NCBI RefSeq assembly: GCF_003347665.1
Contig: NZ_QDGA01000001.1
Span: forward strand, 480,663 to 544,662
Origin: Microvirga calopogonii
GTDB lineage: Bacteria > Pseudomonadota > Alphaproteobacteria > Rhizobiales > Beijerinckiaceae
Direction: 5' to 3'
DNA length: 64,000 nt
The position numbers were made by a program, and so were the translations under genes. How positions within the stretch are numbered: position 1 is the first letter of the stretch; each line of letters opens with the position of its first letter. The notes under the pieces were generated by a model. The model made no database searches. It had not been told where the DNA came from and saw only the letters and a list, made by a program, of their open reading frames with translations. This document shows, one piece after another, positions 49,588 through 59,581 of this stretch.

Positions 49588-50805
49588 ATGACCGCGATCA
49601 CCCCGATTCCTCTCTCCCCTCGTGAAACGGCCCGGCGGCGCCTGCTCGATGCCCTGCGCCGCGAAGGACCCATGGCGCGGGTGGAGATCGGCCAGCATCT
49701 GGGCATGAGCCCGGCGAGTGTTTCCGAACTGACGGCGAGCCTCTTGGATGAGGGAATCCTGGTGGCGGAAGAGGCATCCGATCCAGCCGCCGGCCTGATT
49801 CGCGGACGGCCCAAGACACGTCTTTACTTTGCAGAAACCCTCGGCTCCGTGATCGGCGTCTGGACCGGCTTCAACCGCATCGAGCTGAGGCTCGTGGACA
49901 GTGCCGGGCACAACCGGGCCAGCCGCCATGTCGAGCGCCCCTTGCGTAACCTCGGGGCCGAAGAGCTGATGGACGTGTTGGCGGACACGATTACGGCCTT
50001 CGCCCAGGAGACAGGCGCCCACGATGTGAAGGCCATCGGCCTCGCCTGCCAGGGCTATGTGGACACGCGGGACGGAATCGTCGCCTGGAGCCCGGTGCTC
50101 GGCACCCGCGACCTGCCGCTGGCCTCGGGCCTCGGCGAAAGACTCGGCAAGCCCGTCCTCATCGAGAACGACGCCAGCGCCATGGCCTTTGCCATCACGC
50201 AGCGGAACTCGGACCTGCGCTCCGGGCGCACCGCCTGCCTGATGATCGGAGACGGCGTGGGTCTCGGCTTTCTCATCCAGGGTGAGCTCTATCGTGGGGC
50301 CCGTTTCGGCGGCAGCGAGTTCGGCCATGTGCGCCTGCGCCGGAGCGGTCCGCAATGCCGCTGCGGCGGGCGCGGCTGCATCGAGGCCTATCTCGCCGAT
50401 TATGCCATGCACCGGGACGCGCAGCTCATCGACCACCGCCCCGCCCCGACCCTGCTGCTGCCGGGCGAGGACGCCATGGAATCCATCGTCGACCAGGCCA
50501 GGGCGGGCGATCCCGCCCTGCTTAATCTCTTCCAGGCTGCCGGCGAGGTTCTGGGCGATGCGGTCGCCATCCTGATCCAGACGCTGGAGCCCGACCACAT
50601 CGTCATCTGCGGTCCCGGCACCAGGGCGATGGACCTGCTGCGCCCCTCCTTCGAGGCGGCGCTCGAATCGCAGACCATTCCCGAGCTGCGGGCGCTCGCC
50701 GCCATCCATGTGGTGGAATCCTCCATGGACCTGTTGACGGAGGGGGTGGTCATCCAGGCCCTGCGCGAACTCGACTTGGATCTCGCCCGCCTCAAGGCTG
50801 CATAA
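49588..50805 (+). CDS. ROK family transcriptional regulator (XylR-like)
   Basis: A 405-residue regulator. The N-terminal wHTH (RRRLLDALRREGPMARVEIG, then GMSPASVSELTASLLDEG) precedes a ROK sugar-kinase-like domain with IENDASAMAFAI and the zinc-binding motif CRCGGRGCIEAYLA (GxGCxCGxxGCxE). ROK repressors bind sugar and release the operator. The divergent xylose transporter is the expected target. ATG 49588 is used; in-frame TTG 49558 is upstream. Kinase activity is not expected. Confidence 0.9.
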   Translation: MTAITPIPLSPRETARRRLLDALRREGPMARVEIGQHLGMSPASVSELTASLLDEGILVAEEASDPAAGLIRGRPKTRLYFAETLGSVIGVWTGFNRIELRLVDSAGHNRASRHVERPLRNLGAEELMDVLADTITAFAQETGAHDVKAIGLACQGYVDTRDGIVAWSPVLGTRDLPLASGLGERLGKPVLIENDASAMAFAITQRNSDLRSGRTACLMIGDGVGLGFLIQGELYRGARFGGSEFGHVRLRRSGPQCRCGGRGCIEAYLADYAMHRDAQLIDHRPAPTLLLPGEDAMESIVDQARAGDPALLNLFQAAGEVLGDAVAILIQTLEPDHIVICGPGTRAMDLLRPSFEAALESQTIPELRALAAIHVVESSMDLLTEGVVIQALRELDLDLARLKAA

Positions 50806-50880
50806 ACCCGCCGCAGACGTAGCCATCAGCGTTCAAAAACACTATCTGTAACGGGTCGATTTTCTCACCCTACGAGACCC

Positions 50881-53800
50881 ATGGCTTCCTCCCGTCCCGT
50901 CCAAGCCGGCGACCACGTCTTCCTCGTCGACGGCTCCTCCTTCATCTTCCGGGCCTACTTCCAGTCCATGAACCAGGACCAGAAGTACAATGCCCGCTCA
51001 TCGGACGGGATGCCGACGGGAGCCGTGCGGCTTTTCGTGTCCAAGCTCCTGCAGTTCATGCGCGACGGAGCGGCCGGCCTGAAGCCGACGCATCTCGCCA
51101 TCGTGCTCGACAAGTCCGAGGGTTCCTTCCGCAAGGAGCTCTACGAGGATTACAAGGGCCACCGGCCGGACGCGCCCGAGGACCTGAAGGTCCAGATGCC
51201 GATCATGCGCGAGGCGATCCGGGCCTTCGGGCTCGAGCCCGTGGAGCTGCAGCGCTACGAGGCCGACGACCTGATCGCCACCTATACGCAGCAGGCGAAG
51301 GCCCGCGGGGCGGACGTGCTCATCATCTCGTCCGACAAGGACCTGATGCAGCTCGTGGGGCCGAAGGTGTGCTTCTACGATTTCGAATCGGGCTCCAAGG
51401 GCAAGCCGGGCTACCGGCCCGAACGCAACCTGGACGAGGCCGCCGTCACCGAGAAGTGGGAGGGCATTCCGCCGGAGAAGATCGGCGACGTGCTGGCCCT
51501 CATGGGCGATACCTCCGACAACGTGCCGGGCGTGCCGGGCATCGGCCTGAAGACCGCAGCCCAGCTGATCAAGGAATACGGCGACCTCGAAACCCTGCTG
51601 GAGCGCGCCCCCGAGATCAAGCAGCCCAAGCGACGCGAAACCCTGATCAACAACGCGGAATCGGCGCGCCTGTCCAAGAAGCTCGTGACGCTCGATTGCG
51701 AGGCTCCGGTTCCGGTGCCTCTCGACGACCTGCGCGTCCCCGAGCCCGATCCGATAACGCTGATCGGCTTCCTGAAGGCCATGGAGTTCAGCACGCTCAC
51801 CCGGCGGGTGGCGGAACTCTACGAGGCGGACCCGGCCGCCATTACGCCCGACCCGCGCCTCATGCCCGGCGGCGAGGCGATCCGCTGGGAGCGCAACGGC
51901 GCGGGCACCGGCGTGACCGCGCCCACCGACGATGCCGTGCCGTTCTTCGGGAAGGCCGATGCCGCTGCGGGCGAGGTCGATCCCTTCGCCGGCCTCGATC
52001 TGCCGGAGACCGCGAGCCTGCGCAAGCCCGTCGAGGGAATCGGCACGCCCTCGCAGCTTGCGGGAAAGCGCGCGACGGAAGCATCCTCCGTGCCCTTCGA
52101 CGTGACGGCTTACGAGACCGTCACGAGCCTGGAGCGCCTGAAGGAATGGGTCGCGCTCGGACGGGAGCAGGGCTTCGTCGCCGTCGATACGGAGACGAGC
52201 GATCTCGACGCGACCCGCGCCGATCTCGTCGGCTTCTCGCTGGCCCTGGAAGCGGGCAAGGCCTGCTACGTGCCGCTGCAGCACCGCGATGAATCGGATC
52301 TCTTCGGCGGCGGGCTCGTGAAGGGCCAGATCCCCGTCACCGAAGCCCTCGACGTCCTCCGTCCGCTGCTGGAGGATCCGTCCGTTCTCAAGATCGGCCA
52401 GAACCTGAAATACGACTGGGTCGTGCTGAAGCGCCACGGGATCGAGGTGCAGCCCTTCGACGACACGATGCTGATCTCCTACGTGCTCGACGCGGGCAAG
52501 GGCTCGCACGGCATGGACGAGCTCTCGCGCCGCCACCTTGGCCACTCTCCCATCAGCTTCTCCGACGTGGCGGGCACAGGCCGGAACAAGGTGACCTTCG
52601 ACAAGGTGGAAATCTCCAAGGCCACGGCTTACGCGGCGGAGGACGCGGATGTCACCTTGCGCCTGTGGCAGCTCCTGAAGCCGCGCCTCGCCGCCGAGCA
52701 CCGCGCCACCGTCTACGAGACGCTGGAGCGTCCCATGGTCGACACGCTCGCCCGCATGGAGATGCGTGGCATCATGGTCGACCGGCAGATCCTGAGCCGC
52801 CTTTCGGGCGACTTCGCCCAGACGCTGGCGCGGCTGGAGGACGAGATTCACGAGATGGCGGGCGAGAAATTCGCCCTCGGCTCGCCCAAGCAGATCGGCG
52901 ACATTCTCTTCGGCAAGATGGGCCTGCCCGGCGCAAAGAAGACGCCGTCCGGCCAATGGGCCACGCCCGCGACTCTCCTCGACGAGCTGGCGCAGGCCGG
53001 CCACGAGCTGCCCGCGAAGATCCTCGAATGGCGCCAGCTCTCCAAGCTGAAATCCACCTATACGGATACGCTGCAGGAGCACATGCATCCCGAGACGAAG
53101 CGGGTGCACACCTCGTTCTCGCTTGCCGCCACGACGACGGGTCGTCTTTCGTCGTCCGATCCGAACCTGCAGAACATCCCGATCCGCACGGAAGCCGGCC
53201 GCAAGATCCGCACCGCCTTCATCGCGCCGGAAGGGCACAAGATCATCTCGGCCGATTACAGCCAGATCGAGCTGCGGCTGCTCGCGCATATCGCCGACAT
53301 CCCGCAATTGCAGGAAGCCTTCGCGCAAGGCATCGACATTCACGCGGCGACGGCCTCCGCCATGTTCGGCGTGCCGCTCGACCAGATGACCGGCGACCTG
53401 CGCCGCCAGGCGAAGACCATCAATTTCGGCATCATCTATGGCATCTCGGCCTTCGGCCTCGCCACGCGCCTCGGCATCGGCAACGCGGAAGCCTCCGCCT
53501 TCATCAAGCAGTATTTCGAGCAGTTCCCCGGCATCCGCAACTACATGGACCAGACGAAGAAATTCTGTAAGGAGAAGGGCTACGTGACGACGCTGTTCGG
53601 TCGCGTGTGCCATTACCCGCAGATCAAGTCGAGCAATCCGTCGGAGCGCGCGGGCGTGGAACGCCAGGCGATCAACGCGCCGATCCAGGGCACCGCCGCC
53701 GACATCATCCGCCGCGCCATGGTGCGCATGGAGGATGCCTTGAAGGCCGAGCGCCTCTCCGCCCGCATGCTGCTGCAGGTGCACGACGAACTGGTGTTCG

Positions 53801-53940
53801 AGGTCCCCGACGACGAGGTCGACGCCGCGCTGCCGGTGATCTCCCGCGTCATGACCGAAGCGCCGTTCCCGGCCGTATCGCTGAAAGTCCCGCTCGCCGT
53901 GGAAGCGCGCGCGGCGCAGAACTGGGACGAAGCGCATTAG
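50881..53940 (+). CDS. polA: DNA polymerase I
   Basis: A 1019-residue polymerase, complete. The 5'-3' exonuclease (about residues 8-300) has VDGSSFIFRAYF, EADDLIATY and SSDKDLMQLV; the 3'-5' exonuclease (about 420-610) has VAVDTETSDLD, whose Asp and Glu hold metals, so it is probably active; the polymerase (about 640-1019) has SADYSQIELRLLAHIA (motif A), RRQAKTINFGIIYG (motif B) and LLQVHDELVFEV (motif C). It repairs and replaces RNA primers during replication. The insert between exonuclease and polymerase (residues 310-400) is longer than in E. coli. Single gene with its own promoter. Confidence 0.97.
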   Translation: MASSRPVQAGDHVFLVDGSSFIFRAYFQSMNQDQKYNARSSDGMPTGAVRLFVSKLLQFMRDGAAGLKPTHLAIVLDKSEGSFRKELYEDYKGHRPDAPEDLKVQMPIMREAIRAFGLEPVELQRYEADDLIATYTQQAKARGADVLIISSDKDLMQLVGPKVCFYDFESGSKGKPGYRPERNLDEAAVTEKWEGIPPEKIGDVLALMGDTSDNVPGVPGIGLKTAAQLIKEYGDLETLLERAPEIKQPKRRETLINNAESARLSKKLVTLDCEAPVPVPLDDLRVPEPDPITLIGFLKAMEFSTLTRRVAELYEADPAAITPDPRLMPGGEAIRWERNGAGTGVTAPTDDAVPFFGKADAAAGEVDPFAGLDLPETASLRKPVEGIGTPSQLAGKRATEASSVPFDVTAYETVTSLERLKEWVALGREQGFVAVDTETSDLDATRADLVGFSLALEAGKACYVPLQHRDESDLFGGGLVKGQIPVTEALDVLRPLLEDPSVLKIGQNLKYDWVVLKRHGIEVQPFDDTMLISYVLDAGKGSHGMDELSRRHLGHSPISFSDVAGTGRNKVTFDKVEISKATAYAAEDADVTLRLWQLLKPRLAAEHRATVYETLERPMVDTLARMEMRGIMVDRQILSRLSGDFAQTLARLEDEIHEMAGEKFALGSPKQIGDILFGKMGLPGAKKTPSGQWATPATLLDELAQAGHELPAKILEWRQLSKLKSTYTDTLQEHMHPETKRVHTSFSLAATTTGRLSSSDPNLQNIPIRTEAGRKIRTAFIAPEGHKIISADYSQIELRLLAHIADIPQLQEAFAQGIDIHAATASAMFGVPLDQMTGDLRRQAKTINFGIIYGISAFGLATRLGIGNAEASAFIKQYFEQFPGIRNYMDQTKKFCKEKGYVTTLFGRVCHYPQIKSSNPSERAGVERQAINAPIQGTAADIIRRAMVRMEDALKAERLSARMLLQVHDELVFEVPDDEVDAALPVISRVMTEAPFPAVSLKVPLAVEARAAQNWDEAH

Positions 53941-53966
53941 GGCAACGGACTCGCGGGATCATCCAT

Positions 53967-54486
53967 ATGGCGGCATCCTCGGTTCTCGTGCGGAAGGCCG
54001 TGTCGGGTGATGCCGGCACACTCTTCCGTTTGAATGCACCTCGACGTCATCACCGGCCTTGTGCCGGTGATCCCGATTGCTTGAAGCGCCGAGCCTTACT
54101 TATCGAGATGGCCGGCACAAGGCCGGCCATGACTTGAGAGGGCATCGTCCCCGGCCCTGATCGCCGAGCGCGACGGTCGGCCCATCGGCTTCGTTTCGTT
54201 CTTTCGGGGTTATGCCGGATGGCGCGGCAAGCCCATGGGCATCGTGCATGCCCTCTATGTGCTGCCGGAGGCGCGCCGTTCCGGAGCCGCACAGGCGCTC
54301 ATGGCGGGCGTCGCCCGGATCGCGCTGGAGCGAGACTGGATCCGGATCGAACTCTTCGTCGAGGACGGCAGGCCCGCACTGTCCTTCTACGAGCGAATCG
54401 GGATGCGGGACCTGCATCACAGGCATCTGCGCCTGGAGGGAGACGCGTTGGAGCGACTGGCCCTGGATGGCCTTGACGTCGCGTGA
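53967..54486 (+). pseudogene. GNAT acetyltransferase gene broken at a repeat element
   Basis: The 5' part (53967-54035) encodes MAASSVLVRKAVSGDAGTLF, typical of GNAT N-termini. The 3' part (from about 54157, in another frame) encodes LIAERDGRPIGFVSFFRGYA, then HALYVLPEARRSGAAQALMA (acetyl-CoA motif A) and LSFYERIGM (motif B), ending at 54486. Between lies an 89-bp dispersed repeat (54045-54133), and about 40 residues expected between the two parts are missing. An ATG at 54235 could start a fragment, but it lacks the N-terminal half. Confidence 0.75.
54045..54133 (+). repeat. dispersed repeat inside the GNAT pseudogene
   Basis: Begins CGTCATCACCGGCC, has the loop TTGTGCC and the second hairpin GGCCGGCACAAGGCCGGCC, and ends ATGAC. 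Same family as 39752 and 44989. It occupies the gap of the disrupted gene. Confidence 0.88.
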
Positions 54487-55574
54487 CCGATTCCTGGCGG
54501 CGGATGCATCTCTGTCAAAGAGCCAGCACCTGCGGGCCCGCAGCGTGAGCTGCGAGCCGTCAGGGTTCGAGGGTGGCGCGAGTGGCAGCCCGGCTCGCTT
54601 CTGGTGTGTTGATGGAAGAGCCGGACGGCCGCTTCGCGCACGGTTCTTTTCAGGTGGACCAGCTGGCAGGGCCAAGGTCGACCTCCCGCGACCACAGGCT
54701 TGCGAGACCTGCGGCGGGACCGTGCCTGCTCCCACACTGCGACGCCTCGCGAGCGCGCCCCTCGTCAGAGCAGATCTACACAATGATATAGCCAAGATTG
54801 CGCCCGCTGTCAAGAACAAAGTAAGAACATGAGATTGTCCTCACCGCCTCTCCGACCTCATCCTGAGGAGCCGCTGCAAGCGGCGTCTCGAAGGATCCTC
54901 CAGCGTGCACGGGAGACGCCCTCGTCCTTCGAGACGGTCGCACAGCGACCTCCTCAGGATGAGGGCTGTGGGGGTGACCCGGCAGACGTGGATAGCCGGC
55001 ACAAGGCCGGCCATGACGGGGAGAGGATGGACGCCGAGCGCTCATCCCCTCTTTCGCACGGCAGAGAGAGGGACGGTGCGCGTCCGGGTGGAATTTCCAC
55101 GACAAGCCTCGGCATCGACAAGCGATCCGACTCCTGCCGCTAATGGCTCCCACGGGCGCAAGGACACGGCATGTGCTTCAGCACACAGCCAAGCTTCGGC
55201 GGGAGATTACTGTCCGCCACAGCCAGCAACGGCTTTCCTGAAGCAAGACCAGTCACTTAGGTGACATCAAGCCGAACCGTGGGATCAAACCGCACCTTCC
55301 CTAGCGGCACATCCTCTCCGAACGGAGAGTTGTGGGGCCGAATCTCTAGCAATATAGCGTTACGTAAATCGCTCCGCTGAATCGGCAGCCTGAACGGCTG
55401 CGGGTCGAGAGAGCGGGGTCTGAACGAAGACACGACAGGGCAAAGCTCACTCTTGCTTTCATCGGATCCGGCCAAGGCCGGGTTCTCCACGCCTGTAGCC
55501 ACCGACGAGTCCAAGCTCGGCGGGGCACAAAATCTCTCATCATTCGGCGCATGCGCCTCTCAGGAGAATATACA
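54487..55574. other. 1.1-kb gene-free region with repeats
   Basis: No convincing gene. It holds a CCTCATCCTGAGG-family palindrome (54856-54964) and a partial GGCCGGCACAAGG repeat (54997-55018). The 240 bp after the GNAT remnant have short open frames on both strands without recognisable motifs. The last 300 bp upstream of the RTX gene are AT-richer and should contain its promoter. Confidence 0.6.
54856..54964. repeat. dispersed repeat, CCTCATCCTGAGG family
   Basis: Begins CCTCATCCTGAGGAG and ends CTCCTCAGGATGAGG; inner arms GTCTCGAAGGA/TCCTTCGAGAC are also paired. About 109 bp, a form common in rhizobial genomes. Confidence 0.85.
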
Positions 55575-58190
55575 ATGGCTGTCCAACCGAAAATTTGGCG
55601 CACCGAAGACGTCGTACGCTTCTCGGGCACTGACATCGACCGCACAACAATGACAATGCTTGGAAATGGCGGTTATGTCGTGACTTGGCGCGAAAGCCTC
55701 ACGACGATGAAGTACCAAGTATACAACGGCCATGGGGCGAAAGTTGGCGATGTTCAATCAATCGTATCTCCCTCAGGCTCGTTGAATGCTGATGTCTAGG
55801 CATACGGCGATGAAGGCGGCTTTGTCATCAGTTGGGTTTCGCCGAATGGCACCAATGCTTACGCTTATAACTGGCGGGCATTCAAAGCAGATGGATCAAC
55901 GCTCGGAGCTGTCGGGGGCTTCGACAGTCTGTCCGCGCCAGCTCCAGCAGAGCGCACTTTCTCTCTTGGAGGGAACAGTCAGCGTGGTTGGTCCGCTGTC
56001 TACCAGGAAGGCACCAAAATCAAACTGGCTCTGTTCTCAACGGCAGGCATGGGCTCCGGGGCCGCTGACAGCACCGTCGACGTATTTGATGGTGCCGCTT
56101 CTGAGCCAGAAGTGACTTGGCTAGGTGGCGCTCAACATCTTGTCTCTTACAGGGTCGGCACAACGGTAGGGCTAAAGCTGGTAAACGGAACGAATGTTTC
56201 GGATGCGGCAGTCGGAATCACAGGCGCCTATGCCGCAGATGTCGCGGCGCTTAAGAATGATGCAGGAAATCCGAATGGTTCATTCGTTGTGGTAACCGAT
56301 TTCGGTGCTGCTGGGATCTTTGCACGTCTTTATTCTGGACCGAATACGACACCAACCGTTATTGAAATCTCCACTGCAGCAAAGCCGAGCACTGGTGATT
56401 TCGCGAGCGTGACGGCGCTACGAGGCGGTGGCTTTGCGGTTACTTATATTGCTCAGCCGTCGACCCCGGACGCAGATGGGCGTACGGATTTTGGCGATGT
56501 TTTCGTACGCGTATTCAATGCGAGCGGCGTTGCAATCGGCGATCCCATTAGGGTGAACGCGAGCGCTGCAAACGACAGCATCGGCGCACAAAACTTTCCT
56601 ACGATCTCTGAGATGCAGGACGGCCGGCTGGCGATTTCCTGGCTCGATCCGACTGTCGGAAATGGGCAAGTTTCCAGCACCATCGTTGACGCTCGACAGA
56701 CAGGTGTGACAGTCGAAGGAACAAAGACGGCAGACATCTATGTGGGATCGGATTTCGACGACACCCTCAAAGGTGCTGACGGCAATGACGTTCTCATCGG
56801 GGGTCTCGGTAGCGATAGTCTTGACGGCGGCGCAGAACATGACATTGCTTCGTATCAGTACGCTGCTGGAGGCATCTCCGCAGATCTTAGCACCGGAAAG
56901 GGCACGTTCGGAGAGGCTGCTGGGGACACTTTCACGAGCATAGAGCATATCATCGGCTCGAACTTCGGCGACACGCTCACGGGCAGCGATGGCGCGAGCA
57001 CGCTGCAGGGCGGCACGGGCGACGACGTGTACTTCGTCAAGGCCGGCACGACGCTCGTGGAAGGCGCCGGCGGCGGAACCGACTCGGTCTATAGCGACGC
57101 GACCTACTCGCTCGCCAATTACGCATTCATCGAGAACCTCTTCGCCACGGGCTCGGCCGCCATCAACCTCACCGGCAACGAGAGCAACAACCTCATCGTC
57201 GGTAACGAGGCAGCCAACCAGATCGTCGGCGCGGGCGGCGACGACACCCTGCGCGGCGCGGGCGGCGACGACAACCTCGATGGCGGCGACGGCAACGACG
57301 TGCTGGACGGCGGAACCGGTGCCGACGTGATCAGCGGCGGCGCGGGCAGCGACAACCTCGACGGCGGCGACGGCAACGATAAGCTCGATGGCGGCGCTGG
57401 TGACGACGTGATCACCGGGGGCTTCGGCGCCGATACGATCGACGGCGGCGATGGCAACGACAACCTCGTCGGCGGCGACGGCAACGATAGCATCGTTGGC
57501 GGCAATGGCGACGACGTGATGAACGGCGGAGCCGGAGCCGACGTGATGAAGGGCGGCGCGGGCAACGACACCTACTACATCGACGACGTCAACGACCAGA
57601 TCGAAGACACCTCCGGTGTCGACACGGTGTACCTCGCCGTGAACTACGACATCGGCCGCCTCGACGCCATCGAGAACATCACGGGCGTCGGAGCCATCGA
57701 CATCACGCTCACGGGCAATGACGGGAACAACACGTTCACCGGCAACGACGGCGCCAACATCCTCTACGGCGGCAACGGCAACGACAACCTGAACGGCGGG
57801 GCTGGCAACGACCGCATCCACGGCGGCGATGGCAGCGACATCCTCACGGGCGGTTCGGGCCGCGACATCTTCGTGTTCGACACCAAGCCGAACAAGTCGA
57901 AGAACGTCGATGTGATCACCGACTTCAACGTCGCCGACGACTCGATCTACCTGGAGAACAAGTACTTCAAGGTCACGCCCTCCGGCACGCTCACGAAGCC
58001 GAAGGGGATGGCGAGCAAGCACTTCTACAAGGGCGCGAAGGCGCACGACAAAGACGACCGGATCATCTACGACAGCAAGAAGGGCGTTCTGTACTACGAC
58101 GCCGACGGCACCGGCGGCGCGGCGCAGATCAAGATCGCCACGCTGTCCAAGAACCTGAAGATGACCCACAAGGACTTCTTCGTCATCTAA
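55575..58190 (+). pseudogene. RTX calcium-binding protein gene with in-frame amber codon
   Basis: ATG 55575 (MAVQPKIWRTEDVVRFSG) is preceded by AGGAG. The frame runs to 58190 except for one TAG at 55797-55799 (codon 75); both sides are in the same frame and continue the same repeated motif (WRES and GGFVISWVS). The first 400 residues resemble the beta-propeller-like repeats of large exported proteins; from about 56750 there are RTX units such as GGDGNDVLDGGTGADVI. The C-terminus (IKIATLSKNLKMTHKDFFVI) is a type I secretion signal pattern. The uninterrupted part is 56049-58190 (713 residues). A CAG-to-TAG change would explain the stop. Secreted by type I export in family members. Confidence 0.82.
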
Positions 58191-58230
58191 GCTGCGCTCC
58201 GGCCTGTTCCTCGGGCTGGACCCGACTTCC

Positions 58231-58263
58231 AAGGGCGTCCTGCTCCGCAGGGCGCCCTTTTTC
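58231..58263 (+). terminator. terminator of the RTX gene
   Basis: AAGGGCGTCCTGC pairs with GCAGGGCGCCCTT around TCC, followed by TTTTCTTT. It begins 40 bp after the stop. Confidence 0.85.
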
Positions 58264-58371
58264 TTTCCCGGCCGACGTGTGCATTCTTGATGGACGCTTC
58301 CGCCATGCGCGGCGAACGGAACCCTTCCGGCCCTGTCGTCCTTTGTGTCGGAGCACCGGAGGAAGATCAGC

Positions 58372-59082
58372 ATGTCCTACGAACTCTATTATTGGCCGAG
58401 CATCCAGGGGCGTGGCGAATTCGTGCGGCTCGCGCTGGAAGAGGCCGGGGCCGCCTATGTCGACGTGGCCCGGGAACCGAAGGGTCTCGCCGCGATGATG
58501 CGGATGATGGACCACGCGGCGCACCCGCCCTTCGCCCCGCCCTTTCTCAAGGACGGCGAGACGATCGTCGGGCAGAGCGCGGCCATCCTGCTCTATCTCG
58601 GGGCGCGGCATGACCTTGCCCCCAAGGATCCGGCCGGGGGGCTCTGGACGCACCAGATCCAGCTCACCATCGCGGATTTCGTCGCCGAGGCTCATGATAC
58701 CCATCATCCCGTCGGCGTCGGTCTCTATTACGAGGACCAGAAGGACGAGGCGCTCCGGCGGTCCAAGGAATTCCGCGAAAGCCGGATCCCGAAGTTCCTG
58801 AACTGGTTCGAGACGATCCTCGCCCGCAATCCCGCCGGCGACGCGCATCTCGTCGGCCGCACGCTGACTTATGTGGATCTGTCCCTGTTCCAGGTCGTGG
58901 AGGGACTGAGCTATGCCTTCCCCAGGGCCACGCAGCGCGCCTTGAAGGACGCACCGCGCGTCGCCGCCCTGCATGCCGCCGTCGCGCGGCGACCGCGGAT
59001 CAGGGCCTATCTCGACAGCCCCCGGCGCATCCCGTTCAACGAGGAGGGCATCTTCCGCCACTATCCCGAGCTGGACGGATAA
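58372..59082 (+). CDS. glutathione S-transferase
   Basis: A 236-residue GST. The N-terminal thioredoxin fold has the catalytic-region Tyr in YELYYWPSIQGRGEFVRL and the cis-Pro/Ser pair in GQSAAILLYLG. The C-terminal helical domain has VDLSLFQVVEGLSYAFP. It most resembles sigma/prostaglandin-D-synthase-like GSTs, with the QGRGE and ALEEAG pattern. GGAGGAAG precedes ATG 58372. Substrate unknown. Alone on its transcript between two repeats. Confidence 0.88.
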   Translation: MSYELYYWPSIQGRGEFVRLALEEAGAAYVDVAREPKGLAAMMRMMDHAAHPPFAPPFLKDGETIVGQSAAILLYLGARHDLAPKDPAGGLWTHQIQLTIADFVAEAHDTHHPVGVGLYYEDQKDEALRRSKEFRESRIPKFLNWFETILARNPAGDAHLVGRTLTYVDLSLFQVVEGLSYAFPRATQRALKDAPRVAALHAAVARRPRIRAYLDSPRRIPFNEEGIFRHYPELDG

Positions 59083-59088
59083 GGGCAT

Positions 59089-59186
59089 CGAACGCAAAAG
59101 TGGGCACCGGTTTTGCGTGAAAAGATGCGTCGAACCAAAAACTTAAAGCATCGGACGCGACTTCGAAGTCGCGTCCGATGCTTTAA
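59089..59186. repeat. GCATCGG-family repeat with a 44-bp perfect palindrome
   Basis: A 44-bp perfect palindrome (59143-59186) with outer TTAAAGCATCGGACGCGA arms. The preceding 50 bp (GCATCGAACGCAAAAGTGGG) hold a second imperfect palindrome of the same family. On the + strand it can act as a hairpin after the GST gene. Confidence 0.85.
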
Positions 59187-59277
59187 ACGCTTTTTAAGGT
59201 TCGGCGGGAATGGATGGCGCCATGCCTCAATTCTTCCACTCTGCCTGTAGAGTCTGGGAAGGGATCAGGAGCAGACC

Positions 59278-59562
59278 ATGAACGACGAGACCGAAGGCGT
59301 TGCGATCCGGCTGTGGCGCGACCGCGCGCAATTGCGCGAGCAGGAGCGCAACGAGATCCAGGCCCGCCTTCGGATCGCCGAGGAGAAGATCGCGATCCTC
59401 ATGGCCGAGAACGACCGGCTCGCCGCCGAGAATTCCCGGCTCAGAGCCTTGGGGAGCCCGGACGAGGGATCGGCCCGCACCGAGACGGAACTTCAGATGG
59501 AAGCGCTGAAAGGCGCCTTGATGTCCCTGATCGCGCGGCCGGCCGACAGCCTGAACTCGTGA
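59278..59562 (+). CDS. small coiled-coil protein
   Basis: A 94-residue protein beginning MNDETEGVAIRLWRDRAQLR. Residues 20-60 are a strong coiled coil (EERNEIQARLRIAEEKIAIL-like heptads with MAENDRLAAENSRLR). AGGAG precedes the ATG by 6 nt. No known function; similar short helical proteins are common in Methylobacteriaceae. Convergent with the amidotransferase. Confidence 0.65.
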   Translation: MNDETEGVAIRLWRDRAQLREQERNEIQARLRIAEEKIAILMAENDRLAAENSRLRALGSPDEGSARTETELQMEALKGALMSLIARPADSLNS

Positions 59563-59581
59563 AGAGCAGCCTACTCCGCTG

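Noticed and set aside
50998..53937. A 979-codon frame opposite polA
   Set aside because: Antisense of a complete and well-recognised DNA polymerase I; no motif on the minus strand.
54100..54819. A 239-codon minus-strand frame after the GNAT remnant
   Set aside because: It begins in repeat-poor intergenic DNA, runs antisense through the GNAT fragment and has no recognisable domain.
56418..58373. A 651-codon open frame opposite the RTX gene
   Set aside because: It is the complement of the GC-rich RTX repeats; residues follow a V/A/D repeat with no domain, and the + strand carries recognisable RTX units.
59089..59186. CRISPR-like array from the repeated GCATCGG words
   Set aside because: The repeats are palindromes at scattered sites without regular spacers and no cas genes are present.
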